A DNA stretch of 64,000 bases from NCBI GenBank assembly GCA_025024175.1, contig QCXZ01000075.1, positions 4,402,001 to 4,466,000 on the forward strand, read 5' to 3'. The notes under the pieces are model-generated. The model had not been told where the DNA came from, did no database searches, and saw nothing but the letters and a program-made list of their open reading frames with translations. Every line of letters starts with the position of its first letter. Within the stretch, counting starts at the first letter, position 1. Origin of the DNA: Rhyzopertha dominica (taxonomy: Eukaryota; Arthropoda; Insecta; Coleoptera; Bostrichidae). Positions 12,760 through 24,289 of this stretch are shown one piece after another. The translations under genes and the position numbers were made by a program.

Positions 12760-12796
<37 letters not shown>

Positions 12797-14995
12797 TAAT
12801 AAATTTGTGCTTTTATAATTTCCTAAGTTAATGCCAAAAAAAGATTATATGTAGATAATTACAAGTGCTCAATAGCATGAACATTGGTATACATTTTCTC
12901 ATTGATAAGTACAAATTCTAAAATGAAACAGTAAATTAGCATAATAATGACATATATCAATATTTTTTTTGCAACGGTTTTGCTTCACAGGGTATTAATA
13001 CTAAGTTATGATTGCAAAATACTACCTACAAGTTAACAATAGCGTATAAATTGGTGTACTTATGTTAAGATGTCTTACATGATTTCAGGATGGCGTATGC
13101 TATTACTAGCAAACTATTTTGTTAACAAGATTATCCTGTAGGGAACGCTTAGATAACAAATTTCACGTCGTGGATATAAGTTAAAATGGGACAAACCTAC
13201 AACGGGGGTGAGTTGTGATATTAATCTTGCAGCGTCTCAAGTTCCTCTTTAAAATAAATGGTTTAAGTTATTTTAAGATTCCTTAAAGAAAAAGTATTGT
13301 CATAATATGATGCAGTTGAGTTCTTTAGCAACTATTCCATATTATCCAATAAAAAGTCTGGTAAGTGCTGAACGCAGTGTTATAACCTTATACAAACTAC
13401 ATGGTTATTAAGAATTTTAGAGTTTTCGGATAATTAACTACCTAATTCATGATTGTTCTTATCTTTCAGGTGCGTCGTACACTTCATAATATGCACAATA
13501 TCCATCAGCAAGACTGGCTTTAAAATGTTACACACTGAATAAATAAATATTTAACCTAAAATTAATTAAGATTAATACATTCCTACTGAGGGAACCAATG
13601 ATATCTGACATTATAACCAATCAGAGGCAGTACTGAAGTTTCCTAAGTGAATGAAATGCACCTGTACCTGCAGTTAAAGGTTAATAAAGTGCAAGTCGCT
13701 ATGTCAATCTAGGTCTCAGATGGGAATCCTTAATGCCTTAATTTGCAAAAAAAATGTCAATAACGCTTCTAGGTCATTGAAAAAGTATACCGTTGCGTAG
13801 CAAGAACATAAAGGTTCAGATCGACTTTGCCCACATTTTTAAATGAATTGTTCACATTTACACCTAATGTAAGTAGTCATGCAGGTACTGATCTTTCCGG
13901 AATATATTAAAGCTAACCTTTTTAGCTCGAGACAAGTTGTTTTTGTCTAAGATCTGCTGTTATGGGTTAAGGGTAATAACAAATCGCCTCTTTTCATGTC
14001 CATGTAATTAGAATGGCAACGCTCTTGTGTACTTATCTTGACAATAAACTTCGTCAAAAGAACATTTCACTTATTTTATGCTTCTGATTTTCGTTAATCT
14101 TGATTTATTTAAAATCATTACATTATAACAAGACAGCCTTCTCTGGTGCATTAAGGGCAATGTGTAGTATAACGGCGGTAACAAGGAGAAGTAATTTATG
14201 TTTGATTTTGGCTAATGTGAGATGGGTTCCTCTGCGATATACTGGTACGATAGGCTGTGAAGGGGAAAAATTTCCTTAGGCATGCTTTCCATCAGTAAAC
14301 ATTTTTATATTTATAAAACACGTTATCCTGAAATTGGAATAACTGTAGGATATACTAACCATAATAACAAGTTTTACTCATATTTACACTCTTTTTATTG
14401 GTTTTAATTTTGTTCGATTTACGCATTTCACATACAATATGCGATTTTCTATAAAATTTACAAAATTACCTGTCAATTTTCAATGATTTTTTTTCGGCAA
14501 AATACTTCTTTTGTTCAAATTCTTAGTATTTTATATAGGTGTACTTGATCCCTTTTCTTATTTGACACTAATTTGTCGATTTATGTATTTACTGTTTCAT
14601 AAATTTGGAGGCTTTTAAAGAACAAAACATCATTCGATCATGTAATACATGCTCATCGATTTTGAAATAGCTAATGGTGCCCTTTTTTTGTCAGAAGTTC
14701 ATTTCTGTAATAAATATGTAGACATTTTTAAAGTGATCTCCATTAATTGGTAAAAAGACGTTGATAATTGATTAATATCTGCACTAAAAATCAAAGTATT
14801 ATCTGCGATATATTATTGTAGTTATTTGATTTTTGTTATTCTATATTAGAACCATAATAGTATTAATGCTGTTGGACATACAATAGGTAACTGACAGCGT
14901 TTTTTAGCTTTAACTATTACAATGGGGTTCAGTGACGGATACATTGGGTTTACAAATAATGCATAAATGTGCAAGTTTTAGGAGAAAATGCATGA
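10961..14995 (-). repeat. Right arm, inner copy (contig 1 end)
   Basis: Reverse complement of 6841-10867. Single-base indels accumulate only toward its end, for example around 14080-14290, where the same positions in the left arm and the outer copy agree with each other. It is probably the same genomic DNA as 15096-19172. Confidence 0.85.
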
Positions 14996-15095
14996 NNNNN
15001 NNNNNNNNNNNNNNNNNNNNNNNNNNNNNNNNNNNNNNNNNNNNNNNNNNNNNNNNNNNNNNNNNNNNNNNNNNNNNNNNNNNNNNNNNNNNNNN
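14996..15095. other. 100-N scaffold gap
   Basis: Exactly 100 n of unknown true size. The sequence on its right (from 15096) restarts at the base equivalent to 10912, so the two contigs overlap by about 4.08 kb. Confidence 0.95.
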
Positions 15096-18000
15096 GAAAC
15101 AAATAAGGTATATGCAAGGCATAGAATTTCCTTCAACAAAATCAATAAACTTTCTCAATCTCGGAGTTTAACTAGATCACTGTGTATATACAGAATGTTA
15201 AAATAATCGGCAGCCAGCAGGCCTTACTTTGTTTTCTCACAGTTGTTGTTCATTGGAAGTGATTTAGTTTAAAAAAGTTGTCATTAGCTATAGATGTAGT
15301 TATATAAATGAATAAGTATCTCAAGATTTGAAAAAAGAAATAGTGTGATAGATAGTAATTTAACTCCTTACGATATTAACCGTGTTTTTCAAACAAATTG
15401 CTTTGATATTAAGAAAATTCTTAATTACCCAGAAGCTGTGTTCGTATATACCTAAACAAATGTGCATTTCATATTTTCGCTGAGTATCTCATAGTTGAAG
15501 ACTGCAATAAAAGTGGCACTGTTTTTGACTAATCTCGAATGGTTTCTTTCTCTTTCGAAAACTGATCTTATTTCATTTAGTACGGCTACAGCATCGATTT
15601 TCGTTACAAGTTTAATGAATGATGGATGATACACTGCAACTTCTATGTTCTTATGCTATACGTATTAAAAAAACTGTATTTGAAGCTAAAGAGAAATGGT
15701 ATGAGCATGTAAACTACCTTCGAATATAAACAAATTTGTTGATTATAAAATATTTCAGTATGGTATAAATTCCAGTTAAATGTTCGATATGTGTATAAAT
15801 CGATTCAATTTGCAAGAAAAGTGCGATTATCATACTTTTTAGGGCGTATACTGACATCACAGAAAAAAAGGAGAACAGAAAAAATCATATAAAGAAATAT
15901 GCATTGATGATTGGAAATATTGAGGAAATAGATCTTGGATTCATCGCACTCACGCACTGCAGTACTGTACAGTAGTTTACTCAGTAAATCCCACATATTT
16001 ATGTAGCAGGCTATGACATTTAAGCAATACTTTTATGTATTATTTCAAGGTAAAATTCAACTTTCCTCTCTGTGTTTTCACATAAAAAATATATATTTAA
16101 ATCGATCATCATCTTTATACAAATTGCTGATGCATGCTTGCTTCCCTGGGGATCACATCAAATGCGGCTTGCTTAAATCTAACCAGAAGTATAAAAGAAG
16201 TTTTGTAAAGGTATGCGCTGCCTACTATGTATCTTCTAAAACAGGTTTTATTAAAAATGCGTTCCACGTAAAAAAAACGGTTTCGTATCAAAATTTTCGA
16301 TTCGTACAGCTCCAGTTCTGTGCATGAGGGGGTGTGGGTTAAGATGTGGATAGGTATCAGAATAATGGCTACTACAAAAAATTCTTCCAATATTTCACTT
16401 TCTATGTGTTATCATTCTATGTGTTGCTGTCATGCTTTATAGAAGAAAAACATCAAATCTCAAAGCAGTTCTAAAATAATTTAACATCGTTTTAATGACG
16501 TAATAGGAATATTATGTAATATAATAAAATTTACCTATCAAGGGAAGTGTGAGATATCTCAATATATTTGACTAGTTGGCTATAAACGATGGTGATCATG
16601 TTCATACTTGTAGGTAAAGTAGGTAGGTAAGCTTTGACAGTCATAAGAAGCCTACATAACGTATTCTTCACGTATTCGCCATGCCTCGTGGAATTTAAAC
16701 TCCAATATCGGAGGGGTTGTGGTTCTCTTTCTATAAAATTACTCCAATCTCATAACAATTATGAATATTTTTCATATTAAGTCTAAATTTTCGATGAGCT
16801 ATTCCTTTTTAACCTGCTTAACCGTAGTAAAGTATTATTATTTGGTGTAGTTGTTGGAGGAACACGTAATTTGTTGAATATAAACTACACTTCTTTTGTG
16901 GTAAGTACCTATTTTTAAATATTTGCAATGGCAGAATAATAATATATAATAATAATATAATAATAATAATAATAATATAATAAATTTGTGCTTTTATAAT
17001 TTCCTAAGTTAATGCCAAAAAAAGATTATATGTAGATAATTACAAGTGCTCAATAGCATGAACATTGGTATACATTTTCTCATTGATAAGTACAAATTCT
17101 AAAAATGAAACCAGTAAATTAGCATAATAATGACATATATCAATATTTTTTTTTGCAACGGTTTTGCTTCACAGGTATTAATACTAAGTTATGATTGCAA
17201 AATACTACCTACAAGTTAACAATAGCGTATAAATTGTGTACTTATGTTTAAGATGTCTTACATGATTTCAGGATGGCGTATGCTATTACTAGCAAACTAT
17301 TTTGATTAACAAGATTATCCTGTAGGGAACGCTTAGATAACAAATTTCACGTACGTGGATATAAGTTAAATGGGACAAACCTACAAACGGGGGTGAGTTG
17401 TGATATTAATCTTGCAGCGTCTCAAGTTCCTCTTTAAAAATAAATGGTTAAGTTATTTTAAGATTCCTTAAAGAAAAAGTATTGTCATAATATGATGCAG
17501 TTGAGTTCTTTAGCAACTATTCCATATTATCCAATAAAAAGTCTGGTAAGTGCTGAACGCAGTGTTATAACCTTATACAAACTACATGGTTATTAAGAAT
17601 TTTAGAGTTTTCGGATAATTAACTACCTAATTCATGATTGTTCTTATCTTTCAGGTGCGTCGTACACTTCATAATATGCACAATATCCATCAGCAAGACT
17701 GGCTTTAAAATGTTACACACTGAATAAATAAATATTTAACCTAAAATTAATTAAGATTAATACATTCCTACTGAGGGAACCAATGATATCTGACATTATA
17801 ACCAATCAGAGGCAGTACTGAAGTTTCCTAAGTGAATGAAATGCACCTGTACCTGCAGTTAAAGGTTAATAAAGTGCAAGTCGCTATGTCAATCTAGGTC
17901 TCAGATGGGAATCCTTAATGCCTTTAATTTGCAAAAAAAATGTCAATAACGCTTCTAGGTCATTGAAAAAGTATACCGTTGCGTAGCAAGAACATAAAGG

Positions 18001-21000
18001 TTCAGATCGACTTTGCCCACATTTTTAAATGAATTGTTCACATTTACACCTAATGTAAGTAGTCATGCAGGTACTGATCTTTCCGGAATATATTAAAGCT
18101 AACCTTTTTAGCTCGAGACAAGTTGTTTTTGTCTAAGATCTGCTGTTATGGGTTAAGGGTAATAACAAATCGCCTCTTTCATGTCCATGTAATTAGAATG
18201 GCAACGCTCTTGTGTACTTATCTTGACAATAAACTTCGTCAAAGAACATTTCACTTATTTATGCTTCTGAATTTTCGTTAATCTTGATTTATTTAAAATC
18301 ATTACATTATAACAAGACAGCCTTCTCTGGTGCATTAAGGGCAATGTGTAGTATACGGCGGTAACAAGGAGAAGTAATTTATGTTTGATTTTGGCTAATG
18401 TGAGATGGGTTCCTCTGCGATATACTGTACGATAGGCTGTGAAGGGGAAAATTTCCTTAGGCATGCTTTCCATAGTAAACATTTTTATATTTATAAAACA
18501 CGTTATCCTGAAATTGAATAACTGTAGGATATACTAACCATAATAACAAGTTTTACTCATATTTACACTCTTTTTATTGGTTTAATTTTGTCGATTTACG
18601 CATTTCACATACAATATGCGATTTTCTATAAATTTACAAAATTACCTGTCAATTTTCAATGATTTTTTTCGCAAAATTACGTCTTTTGTTCAAATTCTTG
18701 GTATTTTATATAGGTGTACTTGATCCCTTTTCTTATTTGACACTAATTTGTCGATTTATGTATTTACTGTTTCATAAATTTGGAGGCTTTTAAAGAACAA
18801 AACATCATTCGATCATGTAATACATGCTCATCGATTTTGAAATAGCTAATGGTGCCCTTTTTTTGTCAGAAGTTCATTTCTGTAATAAATATGTAGACAT
18901 TTTTAAAGTGATCTCCATTAATTGGTAAAAAGACGTGATAATTTGATTAATATCTGCACTAAAAATCAAAGTATTATCTGCGATATATTATTGTAGTTAT
19001 TTGATTTTTGTTTATTCTATATTAGAACCATAATAGTATTAATGCTGTTGGACATACAATAGGTAACTGACAGCGTTTTTTAGCTTTAACTATTACAATG
19101 GGGTTCAGCGACGGATACATTGGGTTTACAAATAATGCATAAATGTGCAAGTTTTAGGGAGAAAATGCATGAAAAGTTATCTAAAGAACAAAAAAACTAC
19201 TTGTTGTCTTATGTTTCTCCTGTGTAAAGCTCGTGTGTATGCATATTTAAATATCAGTGCGTACATACTTTAGCTTCCCCGTAGCTCCCGCTACCACTAT
19301 GTAGAAATGAATGACAAACTAAACGGGCACGATATTGGCCAGTTCGGTAGTTTCAAGAAAATAAAATATTAATTTCTTATTTCATTCGACTTTAAAGTGT
19401 GAATAATACTTATGAAATATATATTACAGTTATTATTTTGCCTAATCGGAGGTTAATTCACCAAATTAAAGTTCTTGAATAGCAATAGCAGAAAATTGTG
19501 TTCAAACAACATACTACATTTAAGGCTTTTATGTCAGTCTAAAACAATAAGTTTAATGCGCCCTTGGAATGTGAGCTAACTAGGAGACTTTCGATATTGG
19601 AAATATAAGTTTAATGATAATATATAAACGGATTTGAATACTTTTCGACAAATATCCCTTATATTTCTCGTTACCTATAATTTGTTCGACTCACTTCCTC
19701 TAAGTATCTATATCATTAGCATAATTTCCATAAGACTGTTTTGATCAGATAACGCATTCGGAAACCTACATGAATAAGCAATGCAAGTCCATGTTCAACA
19801 AACAAAAACGCAAGTGGTCTTAACTTCTCCACAACTTTACCATTTCAACCTTTTTCCAGCTGTAATAGGAGGAATTTGAGGTGTACTATGTACTAAACAG
19901 GAGTATTATAACGATTATCTGCTACCATTTCACCCCTAGAGCTGGCTGTGTATTCGATTACGGGCTTTCAACCAACCTATTCTGCTGATTATGGTCATAA
20001 TCTTGTTCGAAACCAATCGGTATGCTTATTCGGCAAACGTTTCTGCTTTTAATTTGTTTGTTGTAGATTATCAAACATTTTTATCACATAAATGTAATAG
20101 CAATATGTATTTTTCCCACAATCATTACTTTAGAAAGCAAATGCCTTATAGCGATTATCTGCTACCATTTCACCCCTACAGCTCGCCGTGTCTTCGATTA
20201 CGGCCTTTCAACCAACCGATTCAGCTGGTTATGGTCATAATCTTGTTCGAAACCATTTAGAATGCTCATTCAGCAAATGTTTCGGGTTATCAATTTGTTT
20301 GTTGTAGATTATCACATGAATATGATAGCAATATGTATTTTTCCCACCATCATTAAGACCTGTATAAGTATAGCATATTATAGAGAGAAACATGTAACAA
20401 TATAAGTAAGGGAAAATGGCAAAGTAATCTCGTTATATTTTTATCCATGTCAAGCGCTCTATATGCTATATGAGCATAAAATACAGAAAGAGAATTGATT
20501 AAAATCAAACACTAGTCAATGTCAATACCGGTTGCTAGTTGATGAGACTATTCATAACACATCATGAAGTAGATTTTCGAGTAGTTTAGTTCCTTTAAAC
20601 ACATTTTCATCGTTCCTGATCGACTGTTTGCTTCTGCTCTCTCAATTTGCTTCTTGTTATTATTTAGAGACATATGTACTGCTAATTAGACAAAAAGTAT
20701 GCTGCGTCATAATTTAAATAAGCAAGTGTTAGGAAGATAATCAAGGAAATCGCGTCATTTTTCTATTTGTCAATTACCCTAAATGCTATGATAGATGACG
20801 GTAATAAGCAACTTCTCAACATATAATAAATGCTAGTTATATTTATTAAAGTCCAAACAATACTCATTTAAGTACATTACTTCAATCGCAAGAAATATAT
20901 GCTTTTAGACGAAAAAGCAGGCAATTTTAACATTATTTAATATAATTAACACGCAGAAACTAATAAAAAGGGGAATTCACGATATACAACGAAGTACGAC

Positions 21001-22520
21001 ACAGTATATTTTTCAGTAGTCTAGTTGTCTTAAACGCATTTTTACCGTGCTTCATCAGCTTGCTCCATTTATGATTATCAACATACACAGTAGCAAGTAT
21101 TTTTGCCAAGTTAAGCGTACGAGTATTGCTCATTTTAGAGAAAAAAAACATGTAGTGGCATAATTTAAGCAATCTAGTGCAAAAATAATGAAAAAACTCG
21201 CCAATTTTTTTTATATATTTAAAACGTTCCATATGATGTGAAGACACAATTTCGTTTATTCTAATTCTACTTCAATCGCTTGAAATCCATTCTTTTATAT
21301 AAACAGAATTGACTACGTTCACGACATATGGAGTACGAGGGTGGTTTTAGGAAATCATAGATTTTTGCTAGTCTAGTAGCATGTAGCTGATTGTTATTTA
21401 TTACATCAAATATCCTGTATGCTATGATAGATGACGGTAACAAGCAACTTCTCAACCTACAAGATTGATAACTGACATGCGAATTATATTTAATTAAAGT
21501 ACAAACAAAAGTCAATTAATTATATTATTTCAATTTTATTACAATTACAAGAAATATATGCTTATTGATGAACAGAATTAGTTAAAAAAAGCTGACAATT
21601 TTAACATTATTTATTACAATCAGCATGCATAAACTAGTTAAAAAGGAAAATCACGATATACAACGAAGTATAGAGTGTTTTTTATTAGTTTACCTGCCTT
21701 AAACACATTCTTACCGTGTGTGTTTTGGTCTTCAGCTTGTTCCTTCTATGACTCTCAATAGACATAGTAGCAAGTATTTCATTTATTCTAAAATAACTTC
21801 AATCACTTGAAATCCATTCTTTTATATAAACAGAGTTGACTAACAGTCGTAGATTTATGCTAGTTTAGTAATTTTAAACTTATATTCACCGTTTTGCTTA
21901 GCTATCTGAACCTGCTGTGGTTTAGCCTAGGTTGTGAAATGACAGTTATTTAGCTCAATTAAGTCGTGCTGTAACCGTTATTTGACGTTTTTGCCACAAA
22001 ATCACGGTTCAAATCTAGGAATACTCTTAGTATTACTTTGTTTATTCTCATTCCAGATAACTGATAATCATTGCATGCTGGTGGCTTTAATTTCTTATCT
22101 AGTTCATTTTAAAGAAATCGTAAACCTGCTGTGGATTAGCCTAGGTTGTGAAATGACAATTATTTAGCTCAATTAAGCCGTGCTGTAAACGTTATTTGAT
22201 GTTTTTGCCACACAATCACGGTTCAAATCTATGAATACTCTTAATATTAATTTGTTTATTCTTATTCCAGATAACTGATAATCATTGAAACCCTCCAGCT
22301 GGCCACAACGAAAATCCATTGTATGAAATATGACAAAAAAATAGTATAAAACCATAGAAAAACATGGGCATAGGTAATTATTAACCATTTACTGTCAAAA
22401 TGTGCTGCCTAAGCGGACTTAGCGGTAAGTTTTACCTAATATCACATCTCAGTTTAAAAATGATAAATTGATGAGTGGCCCTACTCTTAAATAGACAAGA
22501 ATAACGGCCGTCAGGTAAGT

Positions 22521-22592
22521 TTGCGTTTAGCCCAGCGGTAAAGTGCTGAATTGTCATACCGGAGGTACCCGGTTCAAATCCAGCATTCGGCA
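22521..22592 (+). repeat. tRNA-derived (SINE-like) segment, right arm
   Basis: Mirror of 3421-3492. The A box is at 22528-22538 and the B box at 22571-22581. It points outward, as in the left arm. The acceptor stem is unpaired, so it is not a functional tRNA. Confidence 0.6.
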
Positions 22593-22947
22593 TAGTAAAA
22601 AAAATCGCCGTCTACCCCTGTTCTGGGGGTTGCCTATATATAGAGCGTGGACCGCGGTACCAACCCCCACCATCATAACAACGGTTTACATATAGGAGAG
22701 TACATTGGTCATATCGCCATGCATACATATACAATAGCAATATGTGATAATAGTAAATAAACATTTAATATCAATTACACATCAGCAAAACCCACCTTCG
22801 CTGATATTATCCCATCTCCCTAGGGCGTAAAAGCCTCAGTCAGAAACATACTGCTATAAAATACAAAATGTCAGTCACAGTTTCACATCTCATTCCATCA
22901 TACCAAATTCAAAAAAGTCGAATAAAAATAATTGACACTTAATAAAT

Positions 22948-23429
22948 TCACTAATTACTATATGAACATGCAAATCCCAGTTATATTCTCATCCCATCAC
23001 ATTCTGCAAAAAAAATCGAAAAATTAAAGAAAATTTTTGATCGCGAATTACACACATGCTCGATTGGGCTAATATGCAAATGCGTAATTTTGCGCCCTCA
23101 AACGCCCCCTACCGGCTAATATGCAAATGAGTGATACAGATCTCTCAAACTAGTACCCTAAAATTTAATAAACAACTCGAAAAGTATTATTTTCAATATA
23201 GCAGCAATATTGAATCATTAATCCGGGGAAAATATAATGCATCTAATAAGATACTATTTATCAACATACAAATTCAAATCATTTTTTTAATAATAAGTTA
23301 CTATTTATCAACATGCAAATCCAGTCATATTTCACATGTAAAAAAAAATCGAAAAAAAATTTTTGCCCCAATTTTTTGATCGCGATAGCGAATTACACAT
23401 GCTCACACAGGCTAATATGCAAATTGGTT
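22948..23429. repeat. Subterminal direct repeats, right arm
   Basis: Mirror of the two subterminal copies at 2584-3065. Confidence 0.7.
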
Positions 23430-23453
23430 CAGCTCCGGCCAAAAACCTCTACT

Positions 23454-23459
23454 AAAATA
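23454..23459. repeat. Target site duplication AAAATA (right copy)
   Basis: This follows the terminal ...CCTCTACT directly and matches 2554-2559. Confidence 0.85.
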
Positions 23460-24285
23460 CCATGGACTGACCCTAGATACGTCTCTAACGTACAAGAAAC
23501 ATCTAGAAAACGTCAGTAAAAAATTACAGACTAGAAATAACATTCTGCATCAGCTTGCTGGTACAAGTTGGGGTGCAAATGCAAATGTACTCCGTACTTC
23601 TGCAACTGCCTTGCTTTATAGCACTGCTGAGTACTGCTGTCATGTTTGGAAAAACAGTCATCACACAGGAAAAATTGACACTCAGTTAAATACTGCAATG
23701 CGACTAATCACTGGAACAATTAAGTCAACTCCATTACCTTGGCTTCCGATTCTTTCAAACATTGCTCCTCCGGAGATTCACAGACAGTTTGCTACATATA
23801 AAGCTTGACAAAAATATCAATCAGCTCCTAATGAGTTTCTGATTTCCCGAGATCTGAAAGAGCTACCTACAAGTCGGCTAACTTCTAGAAAACCTCTGTG
23901 GACAGAAGATTTCCTTCGTGCTCCGTATACCATTGAAGATGGATGGTGTTCTGTTTGGCAACTTAAGAAACGTGATATTTTCAATCAGCAGCTTATAGAC
24001 GATCCTACGGAAGAGGTAGCAGGAACTGACCTCCCAAGAAGGNCTTGGGTCACTCTGAATCGCCTTCGCACTGGTCATGGCAAATGCAAGTTTTTTCTTA
24101 ATAAATGGGATTCATCTATCAACCCTTCTTGTGAATGAGGAGATCCCTTCCAAACAATTGGACATATGGTCAACAGATGCCCCCGTACTGGCTTCAGCCA
24201 ATAGAGATCTGATTGGAGTTTTCTGCGGTTTTCTTCAATACTCTGTCCAGAATAAATACATACATGTATGTATCTATTATGGATA
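23460..24285 (+). pseudogene. Jockey-type LINE ORF2, right piece
   Basis: Continuation of the LINE at 2400-2559. After the split tyrosine codon it reads HGLTLD.SLTYKKHLENVSKKLQ, then TRNNILHQLAGTSWGANA, STAEYCCHVW, LNTAMRLITGTIKSTPLPWL, and near the end RLRTGHGKCKFFLNKW. This is the region after the RT palm/thumb of jockey-like elements. TGA at 23806 and TGA at 24136, plus a later TAG, break the frame, so the copy was dead or has decayed. The 3' end has a short ATACATACATGTATGTAT repeat near 24255. Confidence 0.85.
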
Positions 24286-24289
24286 AAGC

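Larger units (their letters stand above)
2560..23453. mobile_element. Giant inverted-repeat element, Polinton-sized, noncoding
   Basis: The ends are perfect inverted repeats, AGTAGAGG... and ...CCTCTACT. They are flanked by a 6-bp direct duplication AAAATA. Each arm is 8,308 bp, and the arms mirror each other with constant coordinate sums (left + right = 26013 to the outer copy; 21828 to the inner copy). A 93-bp unique spacer separates them. As assembled it is 20,894 bp; without the duplicated 4.1 kb around the N gap it is about 16.7 kb. No open frame in an arm exceeds about 105 codons and none resembles a polymerase, integrase, ATPase, protease, capsid or transposase. A 6-bp duplication, AG ends and 15-20 kb size are known traits of Polinton/Maverick elements, so a non-autonomous derivative is my preferred inference. 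An unknown foldback family is the alternative. Confidence 0.85.
15096..23453 (-). repeat. Right arm, outer copy (contig 2 start)
   Basis: It begins in the spacer and runs through the whole right arm to the element end, as the reverse complement of 2560-10867. Errors, mostly homopolymer and single-base indels, are dense from 15200 to about 17450 and then vanish; this is typical of a weakly covered contig end. Mirrored internal features are listed separately or noted with the left-arm entries. Confidence 0.85.

Noticed and set aside
19991..20260. 89-codon frame with an internally repeated sequence as a protein
   Set aside because: It only reads through the 235-bp tandem duplication; repeat DNA explains it.
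22521..22592. Functional tRNA-Asp gene
   Set aside because: The A and B boxes are fine but the acceptor stem has almost no pairs and the anticodon and T stems are poor.
2560..23453. The palindrome as a pure sequencing or assembly foldback artefact
   Set aside because: Both ends coincide with a 6-bp target duplication and the flanking LINE is continuous across them, which an artefact would not produce. Only the extra 4.1 kb at the gap looks artificial.
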